Part shown: in pieces, positions 8,736 to 18,240 of the stretch
Layout of the letters: the number at the start of each line of letters is the position of its first letter
Numbering within the stretch: position 1 is the first letter of the stretch
Assembly (NCBI GenBank): GCA_051453625.1
Contig: JBOZIK010000001.1
Span: 160,090,037-160,120,688 of the forward strand
Length of the DNA stretch: 30,652 bases
Origin: Welwitschia mirabilis
Lineage: Eukaryota > Gnetophyta > Gnetopsida > Welwitschiales
Direction: 5' to 3'
The notes under the pieces: model-generated
Database searches by the model: none
Told to the model about the DNA's origin: nothing
The model's input: the letters and a program-made list of their open reading frames with translations, nothing else
Translations under genes and position numbers: made by a program

Positions 8736-8748
8736 TGATATCAGAGTC
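8736..8748 (+). promoter_or_regulatory. Orphan primer-binding site of a decayed copia element
   Basis: TGATATCAGAGTC follows TTTCTAATATAA. Many plant copia elements read TTTCTAACATGGTATCAGAGC across the LTR end and the initiator tRNA-Met primer site, so this looks like a mutated LTR/PBS junction on the + strand. No gag is readable downstream (8749-9180), so only a relic of the 5' end remains. Confidence 0.5.
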
Positions 8749-9180
8749 ACTAGTTAAAGCATTTTGCTGTCTATGACTTTGCTATGCATGATGATCATTG
8801 TTATATTATTTGAATGAAGGTTTTAATAATCAATGCCTCATTTATCATGTTTTAATGCAAAACATTTGTGAAAACTCTTTTTTGAATGGTTATAAATGTG
8901 ATACTAAAAATTATTTCCAAATAACAAAAAACTATGGATTTTTTTGGGTGTCTCCTAATCATCAACTAGCTGACTAAGTCTAATTTCTGGAAGTGCTAAC
9001 TAATAATAATTGTTGACTAATAAATTTATGCTTGGAATGGAACCAATTTTTGTCTAAACTAGACACCATACTTGTAGATGAGCAGTTCAATTATCCTATC
9101 TACAAGGTTAATATTGCTCATTTATGCTTTGAGAATTCAAAGTGGTCAAGGTGAGGAATGGTGGCAAAAGGAAACCAAAA

Positions 9181-9565
9181 AGTGAAAGATTGATGATAAG
9201 TCACCAATGATGAACATAAACTATGATCAAGGACAAGAAGTGGTCAATGAAGCATTAGCAAGGTAAGAAAAGAGCAAGTAATAAAGGTTATTTACCATTG
9301 GTGTCAATTTTCTGATATCACATCAAAATAATCAAGTACCTGTTCACCTTCTTATAAAGGTATTATCATAAAAAGTGAAAGATTGATGGTTAGTCACCAA
9401 TGATGAACATAAATGATGATCAAGGACAACAAGTGGTCAATGAAGCATTAGCAAGGTAAGAAAAGAGCAAGTAAGAAAGGTTATTTACCATTGGTGTCAA
9501 TTTCCTGATATCACATCAAAATAATCAAATACCTGTTCACCTTCTTATAAAGGTATTATCATAAA
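9181..9565. repeat. 193-bp tandem duplication
   Basis: Two adjacent copies, 9181-9373 and 9374-9565, both start AGTGAAAGATTGATG and end AAAGGTATTATCATAAA. They differ at under a dozen positions by eye (for example GATAAG versus GGTTAG, CTGATATC blocks identical), roughly 95% identity. It is a recent local duplication in the region 3' of the minus-strand host gene, probably in an intron or downstream. It has no TIR or transposon end motif. Confidence 0.9.
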
Positions 9566-9798
9566 GATGGCATTACAAAAGCCATTATTAATAAAGAATT
9601 AATCCGTTTCTTATTATTAAAACCCCAATATTTTGGCACATCCAGTTGTTAGTAGCAACAGCTTGCATCATTTATTGTTTCAAATGTTTTGTGAGTAGAA
9701 GATTATAAAGTATCATTATACTAGTTTATCTTTCTTGCACAGAAGAAACTATTTAACAAAATTCTAGCAAATTTTTGAGCTCTTGAATGGTTGCATAC

Positions 9799-11083
9799 CT
9801 CCTTCACTAATAACAAAGTCTTTGGATCTCTTGGGGGCCAAATGATTTCTTCATTTCCAACGGTTATTGGTTTAATAATCTCCTTCAAAACTTCTGTTGA
9901 AGAATCAATTTTCTCCTAAAAATAGGCATCATAAGAACAAGAAACAAGAACTGTAGGCATAAATCTTAAGAATATAATGATTGCATCCTTTCAAAATTTT
10001 GCTCATAAGAGAACACAGTATGCAAATTGTGCACATATCGCTTGCATCCAATGATTCATTGCATTAGGCATTCTGTGTACAGATTTGGTACAGTAGATGC
10101 TCCAATAACTTCATGATTAATAATTTAAAGTCCAATTTGTATGAATAATAAGTTATTTTGTCTCAAATGTGTAATGATAAATTAGAGAACAAGGATCCCT
10201 AATGTACAATGCTGTCCAGATACATTGTCTGTAAGTCTAGTCATAACATACTTCATTGAAATGTCAATTGATAGCTTTGAAGTTTATCACTGAACACATA
10301 TTTTTCATACCGTGGTTCTATTCACAAGGCGTTCCACCATGGTCATCAGTACATTGGAAAGCTCCTTTAAGTCTTCCTGAAATATTTATAGAACAGAAAA
10401 CGACATTTGTTATATGTGTTATACTAAAGTAAATGGGAGTCTATTCTGATGCCAAAATTTACTTCAGCTCCCTTTGACCACTATCCAACCAATATAATAA
10501 TAAACATATTGATTTAAAGTGAAAGATTAACATGTACAAATTGTGAAGGAATGTAAAACATTAGCAAGAGACACACATCCATTTGTATAAGGTGGGCATT
10601 TTAGTTTTAGATACATTCATTTTAGTTCTTATAAAGTTTCGAAGAGCCATACCTTGTCATCCTCGGACTCACACTGTTCAGTCCTTGCAGCAAGCCGCAT
10701 CCAAAATGATGGATCAAATGATAGGATATTCTCTGCTACAACCTGTGGAAGCTGTTTGCAAGAAAAGGAAAACAATAGTAATAATAATAACGTCTTAGGG
10801 GGGAAATAATTTGGATGTAAAGACATTAATTCGGAATCTCTAAATATTTTATCTCTGTAAAGTAATTATTTCTAGAAGCATAGTGAAATAAATAGAAAAA
10901 AATCTAAATAATACATCACTACAGTGAAATGGAATCACATAAGCTATAAACAGGTGAAACTATAATAGTATACATACTTGCTTTTCACTAGTCAGTCGTA
11001 GCTTGTCTATGAGCTTATCTATCTCGATGACGCGTAGAAGAGATTTCTCTGGTTCATTCTTTCCAGCATATGCAGAGATGTTC
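9799..11083 (-). CDS. Host nuclear gene fragment, four consecutive exons, function unknown
   Basis: Four exons on the - strand join in frame with canonical GT-AG borders. 11083-10978 ends SEKQ|GTATGT and contains NISAYAGKNEPEKSLLRVIE. 10751-10653 reads LPQVVAENILSFDPSFWMRL onward to ESEDDK|GTATGG. 10376-10311 is EDLKELSNVLMTMVERLVNR plus TT, then GTATGA. 9915-9799 starts EKIDSSTEVLKEIIKPITVG and contains WPPRDPK, then GTATGC. All three internal junctions are phase 0 and the exon lengths (99, 66, 117) are multiples of three. Introns are 226, 276 and 395 bp. The peptide is soluble and helix-rich. It resembles a conserved plant family with a WPPRDP motif that I cannot name securely. Start, stop and remaining exons were not found; they may lie beyond long introns, or the gene may be truncated. 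Confidence 0.72.
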
Positions 11084-11405
11084 CTATTTTAAAAGAAGCA
11101 AAATAAAATGTTATATTCAAGAGAAATCGAATGGCAACACAAGCATGAGAAGGTTCATTTGAGATGAATGAAATCAAAGAAATAGATGTCCAAAATCCCA
11201 AATTGCATGGAACACAGATTGGAGCAACATTAAGATCATGCTATTTACATAAAGTAACACAAACACGACACTAGTAAGCTTTACTTACACCTTCATAAAC
11301 ATATTTAGTATGCTGACATACATCAAGAATTAAGCACAACATTTATTGCAGGAGCATTGTCATTAATGAGAGTAATATTTGAAAGCATGCTTGAAAGAAT
11401 CAAAC

Positions 11406-11471
11406 CTTGGATTTATAACATGGACATAAAAATGTTGTCAAGTCTTTGCCCTTTTTGTCAGCACAAGGCCC
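11406..11471 (-). CDS. Candidate upstream exon of the host gene
   Basis: On the - strand a TTTGTCATTTGTAG acceptor precedes 66 open bases (reading GPCADKKGKDLTTFLCPCYK plus SK) and a GTTTGA donor. Size and border style match the exons downstream. However the end phase (0) does not fit the next exon, whose frame requires one leading base from a split codon, so either an exon between them is missed, the gene is damaged, or this is chance. Confidence 0.35.
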
Positions 11472-11669
11472 CTACAAATGACAAACTCAGTGCAACAAAA
11501 ACAACAGGTGCAACCTAACGGTTGTTACTCAATCTTCAGAACATTCAAATGTAGGATATATTTCTTATGTTATGGGTTGGAATGAATTGTGTTTGTAGTA
11601 TGTCTAGTTCTCATCGTTGTAAACCTATCATATTCCTAATTAATGTATCTTCTTGTGACAATTTAGTCA

Positions 11670-11784
11670 CTTCATAGCATTTCCACCATTTGCCATGAAA
11701 GCACCACATGCACTTATATCACCTCCATCAAAAACCTCACTTCTTATTGCCAAAATTGTTAATCCAAGCACGTATTCATCATGC
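11670..11784 (-). CDS. Candidate exon with protein-like composition
   Basis: A TTTATACTTTAG acceptor on the - strand is followed by 115 bases open in one frame, beginning HDEYVLGLTILAIRSEVFDG and ending GGNAMK before TGA (11669-11667). The composition (Gly/Ala/Asp, few rare residues) looks like real protein rather than AT-rich noise. A GT follows two bases before the stop (AA|GTGACT), so it could be spliced instead of terminating. It lies 5' of the host-gene exons and may belong to the same gene. Confidence 0.35.
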
Positions 11785-13090
11785 CTAAAGTATAAACAAA
11801 ATATCTATGAAATCAGATTTGCCATATGACCAATATTTCATGAAGGTCATTAGTTAGGTCTTAACTAATGCTCAAATAACTACCTTTTTAGTTAATAATC
11901 AAATCAACATGATCTTTGCATCATTTAAATTGCCTTGAAGAGTACATCAAATTCATGATTTTAGATCATTAAAATGAGGTAGTTGCATGTTAAAATCAGC
12001 CCATTCTTTCCATAACTGCCTTGATTTTGAAGCACAAATTAGGGCCAAGCATGATTGAAAATAATACCATAGAATAAGGAAATCATGCACTTCATCCATT
12101 GTAAATCAGACATTCAAAATTCCAAGCAGATTTGTTGATTAGGTTAGTTAACTCTTAATTAAGGAAATGCCCAGAATTAAACAATTAAGGTCTTATTTGA
12201 AAGGGCATGAAGAGTAAATCAAGAACCTATAATTTGCTTGCTGTTTATGGTCAGAAATTTCTCTACATAAAAAAAAAGGAATTTCAAAAATAAAAATCCT
12301 TAAAAAGGCCCCTTAAAAGTGAATTGAAAGCCAATGTTAAAGTCAGTTTTTAAAGCCAAAAAGGCAAGAAATTATGACAGTTTTTTAGGTGCCCTAATTA
12401 GACATAAAAAACTGATTTATTAACCATCAAATGGTGCATCTACAAATCAAGAGATGTGTCTCTTGAAAAGACACTCTTTGAAGCTTTTAAATATGGCAAA
12501 AAGGCATATTTCCAAAGCATCCATAACTGAGAAAGAGAAGTAGTAAGTAAAAGATAAGAAGGAGAACCAAAAGCAACAGGTGCAGCCCCTATTCTAAGGC
12601 CTATGTGGCATTGAAAGAGGTCTATGTGAACTTGTAAAAGGAGGAAGACGCCTTGGTGTTGTCTTTGTGGCAATCCATATTCCCTTAGCGTAGGTGGTTG
12701 TTTATTGTTGTAAATTAGAATTCTTTCATTAGTTAAAAAAAAGTTGACTTACTATCAAATCTGATTCAATATTTTAATTATTTGTCGTTGTTTGTATTAT
12801 TTTTCTTTGTAAATTTATATTTACTATGGTATTTTGGGCCAGCTACATACTACACTAATATTAGTGTCTCAACTTTGTTCAAATTCCAAAATAATCATCT
12901 AAATCAAGTGCTTATGTACATTTTAACCCAATTTCCAAGGTTTGTATATAATTATGTAACATTTGTAGTGTGGGCTAAATACCTTTCTTAAGCACAACAT
13001 CACCCAAGGTGGCATTGGTGCCTTGTCTTCTGAATGATAAATTTCATGCCCCATCATTCCCCAAGGCATATGCTTCCTTCATAGTCAAGA
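11785..13090. other. AT-rich intergenic sequence, no supported gene
   Basis: No domain, RNA gene or repeat boundary is recognised. A long pyrimidine tract ending TTTCTCAG (- strand, ending at 12527) resembles a splice acceptor, but the sequence after it yields only short peptides with no recognisable motif and no donor. 12700-12990 is very AT-rich. Confidence 0.5.
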
Positions 13091-13098
13091 CTTATTAC
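13091..13098 (+). repeat. Target site duplication, left copy
   Basis: CTTATTAC abuts the left terminal inverted repeat and is repeated exactly at 13980-13987 after the right one. The ninth flanking bases differ (A at 13090, T at 13988), so the duplication is 8 bp and not the 9 bp typical of Mutator elements. Confidence 0.9.
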
Positions 13099-13979
13099 CA
13101 TACTTTTAAAATGTGGAATTGCGATAGGATCATTTTTTCCCCAAAAAGACGTCAATCGCTGGAATCGTGACCCAGAATTGCCCGAAATTGCGGAGTTAAA
13201 AAATAAGTATAAATATAATATTTTAAATGGTCTTCAACGTTTTTATTACATTTTTTATGAGAAATAAGACCCAAAACAACATAAAGAAGTAAAAATTTTC
13301 TTTAAAACATATAGACACAAACTCACAATAACAATAGGAAGTAACATTAAACATATACGACATTGAATATTCAAAGGAAGATTTTGCTTTACTTTAATAG
13401 TGGAGAGATGGTTTAATAACATTGAAAGAGAAAGTTTGTATTAATGTATTATAGTTCAAAGGGCCAAAGGATGCGATTTCAGAGGTAATTACAAAATTTG
13501 CAGATAAAAAGAATTTGAACATCAAGCAATTTTTGTTAGAATACAAAATTTGCAGATCAAAAGAATGCGATTTCAGAGGGAATTACAAATTTGTGGAGTT
13601 AAAAACGGCAACAGTTATACACTTGAAAGTTGAAACACAAAAAAAATGAAACTAATAAACTAAAATTCATAAAACTTTTTGCTCACGATTTCGAGCTTCG
13701 ATTCAGGCATTTCTGAATGTTTTCCAACTGCTGAAGATTCACCAGAGGGATGAAAAACCAGGGACATGAAGAATACCCTCGTTTTTTGTTGTTTTTCTGA
13801 CCTTTTTTTTAAACAATTATTCACACCCGCGATTCTAAACTTGTGGAATGACGGGAATCGTGATTCCCATTGGAAGCATAGGAATCGCAATTCTTGCAGT
13901 AAGGAAAAAGTGATTTCGAGTCAAATCAGGTTCTTTTTTACAGAATCGCGATTCCAGTGATCCACATTTTAAAAGTATG
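13099..13979. mobile_element. Non-autonomous hAT-type DNA transposon, 881 bp
   Basis: The ends are perfect 19-bp inverted repeats, CATACTTTTAAAATGTGGA at 13099-13117 and its complement at 13961-13979. They are flanked by an identical 8-bp direct repeat, CTTATTAC, at 13091-13098 and 13980-13987. An 8-bp target duplication is the hallmark of the hAT superfamily. The interior encodes no transposase, so it is non-autonomous. Subterminal GAATCGCGATTC-like palindromes occur near both ends. Intact ends and target duplication suggest it is younger than the surrounding retroelement relics. Short open frames inside (13660-13890 and 13766-13960) are not genes. Confidence 0.9.
13115..13954. repeat. Subterminal GAATCGCGATTC-type palindromes of the transposon
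   Basis: Variants occur at 13115-13127 (GGAATTGCGATAG), 13161-13170 (GGAATCGTGA), 13853-13868 (GGGAATCGTGATTCCC), 13881-13893 (GGAATCGCAATTC) and 13943-13954 (GAATCGCGATTC, a perfect palindrome). Clustering within about 130 bp of both ends fits the subterminal transposase-binding repeats known in hAT elements. The centre also holds a direct repeat, ATGCGATTTCAGAGG at 13471 and again at 13565. Confidence 0.65.
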
Positions 13980-13987
13980 CTTATTAC

Positions 13988-14849
13988 TCCTTAATTAACT
14001 TGGTTGATTTGTTCATGGTGGTAATCAACATGGAAGCCCTTGAAAAATCAATTTGAATAAAGTCCCTCTCCCATTTGGCCTATTTCCTTCACAAGATCGA
14101 TTTTCCTAGTTGAGATGGATGACATAGTATAAAGCTCTAACTCATGAGGAAAATGCCATAATTGTAGTCCTGATTCTAGATGTTTCTAGCCCTGATTCTA
14201 GATGGTGTTTCCAACCCTTGGTGAAGTAGTATTGATTTAAGTTAAATCGCTAGGAACAGATCCTTTGCAAAAGACTAAATTTTCTCTTCTATTGCAAAGA
14301 TTTTCATCTTGAATTGGTCCTTTAAGAACTTTTAGGACAATAACCCTCTTGCTTTTAGTGTATATTGAGGAAAGATTTAAATGGGAGACTCGAAAGAGAC
14401 TAAAATTTCAAAATATTTTGGCAAAGGTCAACATCCCTTAAAATCTTTACTAAGGCTCTTAGTGTATTCTTGCAGTGGACAAGATTTTGGTCCAATTAAC
14501 TAACATTATCAAATGTCACAAAAGAATTATTATTCCCAGGAAGCGCTTAGTAAGTAGCAAATTCTTTCTAAAAAGGATATGAATTTTGTCTGAAAAGGAT
14601 TAGATTTTAGCTTTGATGATGAGAATTTGACTAAGATTGTATCTTATGGCCTTATGAACCTGGGTCAATTCAATGTTCATTTAAAACCATTTAGGTTTTT
14701 AAAGGAGCATAGGTCCTCTTCCACATTACCATGTTGTTCTCTTGATTAAAAAACCGTAGCTTCTCTTTAGACTAGTTTTTCTATCTACATCTCTACCAAT
14801 GAAAAGGAAAAATCTCTAACCCTTTTTGCATTAGTGCAAAACTTTATGA
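13988..14849. other. Unassigned sequence
   Basis: No gene is supported. It may be the decayed 3' half of the minus-strand copia relic that is readable above 14850, but I could not match integrase or RT motifs. A short + strand open stretch near 14610-14745 (FDDENLTKIVSYGLMNLGQF) has protein-like composition but no recognised family. Confidence 0.4.
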
Positions 14850-16457
14850 AACCTCAGAATTCTAGAGTACTACTATGTGAGCTAATAGGAAATGGGTCTC
14901 TAGTCTTTTCGACCAACGTGCAAACATTACAAGTACCATCCCTCTTAATATCTTGAGACAAGTCCTTCTAATGCTAACCAAAATGGTGTGTGAGAAGATT
15001 GTGCTATGGTTAAAGAAAGACAGATTGTAGGTATTAGTTGTTTTTGGGTCCTTTTACAAATAAATCCATCTCTTTCTTCACCCAGTCTAATCACCCTCTC
15101 CATTGACAAGTCCTCAAATAAAACTAAGGGAGACATTTGCAACACAATTGTGAGCTTTAGATAGTTTACTTACAGATAAAAGGTTTAAATCAAAATATGG
15201 GATGCATAGCACATTTGTGAGCTTGAGGGAAGATAAAAGTTTTAGGTTTCCCTTTTGGATTACTTGAGTTGTTTCACCATTTGGAAGGTGAATAGACAAT
15301 GCTTGAATTCAGGTTATTAACAATAGCTTAAGTGAGCTTGTTATATGATTTGATGCTCCAGTGTCAATAACCCATGTAGATTGGAACAACCAGAAGTATA
15401 AGAGAGTCATATTTGCTCATTCAAAAGGGAAGGTAGTTGCATGTACTACTCGGATGAGAATGACACACCACTATATTTCAATGCTTTGCTTTTGTTAGCT
15501 AGAACTAGTAATAACAATTGCCCTTTTATCAGGATTCCACTCACTGAGATATCCATGCAACTTGTAGCACTACTCCCATGTGTGGCCAAGGTAGCCATAA
15601 TTGTTGCAGCGTGGCTTATCAACGTCCTTGTGATGCACAATTGGGTCCAAAACCTCCAAGCTAATTATTTTGGTTGGGACTAGAAATGCCCTCTACCAGA
15701 ATGACCATTCTCATTGTAGATTACATTCACAACACCACTTTTTGAGGACTACGAAGTTGTTGAACATCACATTGTCTTTCTTCTTGTAAATTCAAGGCAT
15801 ACATCTTGCTAAGCGAAGGCAATAGCCTATGGTTAGTATTTGGCTCCTCATAGTGGTAAAAGTGTAATTCAACCACATGAGGAATTGAAACATACTCTTT
15901 GATGAACTTGGGTACAATCTTGGGTGGAACAACAAGTGCCAATGGGAAGAGGGGATATGCAGTCTAGCTCATCCCAATATCCTTTGAGTGTAGTACAGTA
16001 TGAGACAATTAGTGTTCTTTCCTTGTACATGAAATGATATTGCATGTTGGATGTCGTGAATTTAAGTGAACATACCTTGAGAAAAACATTCCTAGAAGTC
16101 ATCTTAGGTAGGTTTGGTTGTCTCAAAGTAAATAATGTTGGAGAGGAGGCAATGTTTCATACCCACAATAAAACCATTGTGTTGAAGTGACACCAGGCAG
16201 GAAAATCGTTTGAGCATTCAGCCGGTTTTGGCACAGATCCATCTCAATAAAACCAAGTTTATTATTGGCTAAGAGAGTTGCCTTCATTACATTCTTCCAC
16301 ATTGGGTAATTATCACCCATAAGCACTTGGAAGAGCATAAGCGCTTCTGGTTGATCTAAATGATGGAGGTAAAAACGAGGAGCAAAATCATGGTCTTCAC
16401 TATTTGTTGTTATAACACAGAGCCATCAGATTGGGTGGATTGATTGTTGAAGGCCAT
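14850..16457 (-). pseudogene. Copia relic G: gag, zinc knuckle, protease, start of integrase
   Basis: Read on the - strand. A gag start ATG lies at 16457-16455 (MAFNNQSTQSDG). The gag core has LMGDNYPMWKNVMKATLLAN and NKLGFIEMDL (about 16315-16230), then TTLKGYWDELDCISPLP (about 15990-15940). A zinc knuckle with one Cys changed to Tyr reads RCNNYGYLGHTW and CYKLHGY (about 15615-15548). The protease carries WVIDTGASNHIT (about 15384-15349) and SIHLPNGETTQVIQKG, NLLSVSKLSKAHN. The integrase zinc region survives as NVCTLVEKTRDPFPISSHSS (about 14930-14870). Several frameshifts and stops occur. The gag type (UBN2-like) differs from elements A and B and fits the Retrofit/Tork-like copia branches. 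Confidence 0.78.
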
Positions 16458-16512
16458 GATCAGCTAAACGAAAAATGGGCAAAAAGAGGAAGCAGAGTTG
16501 AGTATTGTCATT

Positions 16513-16525
16513 TGTTCTGATAACA
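16513..16525 (-). promoter_or_regulatory. Primer-binding site of relic G
   Basis: On the - strand TGTTATCAGAACA directly follows the LTR end TTTCTTTCA. It matches the plant copia initiator tRNA-Met site TGGTATCAGAGC apart from two changes, and gag begins 56 bases downstream. Confidence 0.7.
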
Positions 16526-16777
16526 TGAAAGAAACTATGGAAACTCACTCTCATTCATAGCTTTTGTGAAATGATGTACAGAGTGGTGTACAAACAAATT
16601 TGTCCCATGTAAAGAGGGTTGCAACAGTTTGCAGGGAAGTGTAAGTAATTGTAGAGATAAGGGCAATTATAATAGTTTACATGGAAGTGGAAGTAATGGC
16701 AGAGTGGAAATAATGACAAGAGCAGAAGCATAAGAATCAAGGAGGTGGAAATAATGAAAGAGTGGAAGCTTGTGATA
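16526..16777 (-). repeat. 252-bp copia LTR shared by relics F and G
   Basis: On the - strand it begins TATCACAAGC (expected TG, now TA) immediately after the polypurine tract GAGGGGAAG and ends TTTCTTTCA immediately before the primer-binding site. On its 5' side lies the RNase H end of relic F; on its 3' side lies gag of relic G. It therefore serves as the 3' LTR of one element and the 5' LTR of the next. Short LTRs of this size are normal for Retrofit-like copia elements. Confidence 0.75.
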
Positions 16778-17290
16778 CTTCCCCTCAAGTTGGTGTGTGT
16801 AAGTCAATAACAACCAACTTGCTTTGCAAATACCGAAATTGGAACAGACCACAAAGTTTGCTGAGGATATTGGCTTCTTGATCAGTACGATGCCGCTACT
16901 TGATAGAATTCCTGCTTGTAATTTTCCACAAGCCATGTTGAAGTCCACACTTGATATGTTTTGTGAGCTTATGAAATACAAGTTGGAAGCAATATGAAAC
17001 AACCTACTACAAAAACATGGGTTGTCAATGTGTGATGCCTAAGTCAAATAGCAAGTATCTGAGCCATACCAATTCACAGGTAGTGGCTACCATATTGCTG
17101 TACTTTGCTTCTGCAGACGTTCAAGATATTGGTGCATGTTTCTTTGTACAGCATGAGATAGGTTTGTTTCCAAGACAAGTGAAGTAACTAGTGACTGATC
17201 AACAAGTGGAAGGCAATTTCCCCGATTAGAGTGTAAATAAGCACTAAGTTGGAGGTTGTTAGATGCGCTGTAATAGCTTTTCAAGGGCTA
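16778..17290 (-). pseudogene. Copia relic F: RNase H and 3' end
   Basis: On the - strand, from 17270 down: LQLSAYLHSN, then TTCELVWLRYLLFDLGITH (about 17088-17030), LFHIASNLYFISS, CGKLQAGIL (about 16935-16910), and the C-terminus DQEANILSKL, RYLQSKLVVIDLHTPT, followed by a stop and the polypurine tract GAGGGGAAG (about 16778-16786). These match the order of copia RNase H motifs, with frameshifts between blocks. The acidic catalytic residues are largely lost. Confidence 0.75.
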
Positions 17291-18240
17291 CACTACAAAT
17301 ATTGTAGGACATGAACGGTCACATCTATGTATGGCTGGTAAGAATGTTGCACAAATGGGTTTAGAAGATAGACAAAGTATGAAATTGTTGGCTTTTCTCT
17401 GCCTTAATTTGTTAAATTTGATTTTGTGAACAGTCCAAGAGACTCATATTAAAAAAATGAGCTCAAAATCTATATAATTAAATAGTGAATTCAGAGAAAG
17501 AGAATGGAACTTATGGCAGATCTCATTTATGTCAATGCACTATTAGTTCTCTTCCTTCACAACATCATTATTAACTAGGGAAATTATGACATGTTGAGAT
17601 CAACAAGCATACATAATTGGTCAACAACAATAATAAGGAATAACAGCAACAAATCAGCCTTCAAGTTGTTTCAAATCGAAGCCAAAATTTATTTACAAAT
17701 CAGTTTTACAAGGATGCATTCCTTCATACATAAGACAGTAGCAAAAGACCTAATTTTGCTTCGTACAAGAGGCAAGAGATGGTGTAGAAGGCTGCCTTCA
17801 TTTATACATTCCTTCTTTCCTTCATGCCTTCATTCTTCTTCTCTCGAGACCTAGAGATCCATCTCCACTTCAATGATACACAACTGAGCACTCTTTCCTC
17901 CTTCTGTGCTGCTCTTTTTGGCTGTTTCTCCCAAGTCAACTTAAGATTTTAACAAATAATTCTTGGATAAAATTTTAAAAAATGCAACTATATTCCTCTT
18001 AAAGACTACCTAAAATAAGTCCCCAAAAACTTAATTATAGTGTCCACCACTCCCCCATAGCTATATGCCACTCATCTTCCTTTTTTAGATGAATTTACAT
18101 TACCTTTACCTTTATAACACATGAAGAACATACCCCCAATCCTAATACATCCTAACCACAGATCACCCTTCACACCTAGACATACTTATTATCATTATAA
18201 GGAAATAATCCATAATTGATACTCTTGATGTCATGAAGCT
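17291..18240. other. Unassigned interruption inside relic F
   Basis: About 950 bp separates the RT (above 18240) and RNase H (below 17290) parts of the minus-strand relic, more than copia spacing allows, so this is likely a later insertion. It contains a pyrimidine-rich stretch (CTTCATTTATACATTCCTTC and similar, 17790-17850) but no terminal repeats, target duplication or coding motif that I can define. Confidence 0.4.

Noticed and set aside
12440-12673. Candidate minus-strand exon after a strong pyrimidine tract and TTTCTCAG
   Set aside because: No donor site at a sensible distance, no recognisable peptide, and no phase link to the host-gene exons.
13099-13979. Mutator-type origin of the 881-bp transposon
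   Set aside because: The flanking duplication is 8 bp, the ninth bases differ, and the terminal repeats are far shorter than typical Mutator ends.
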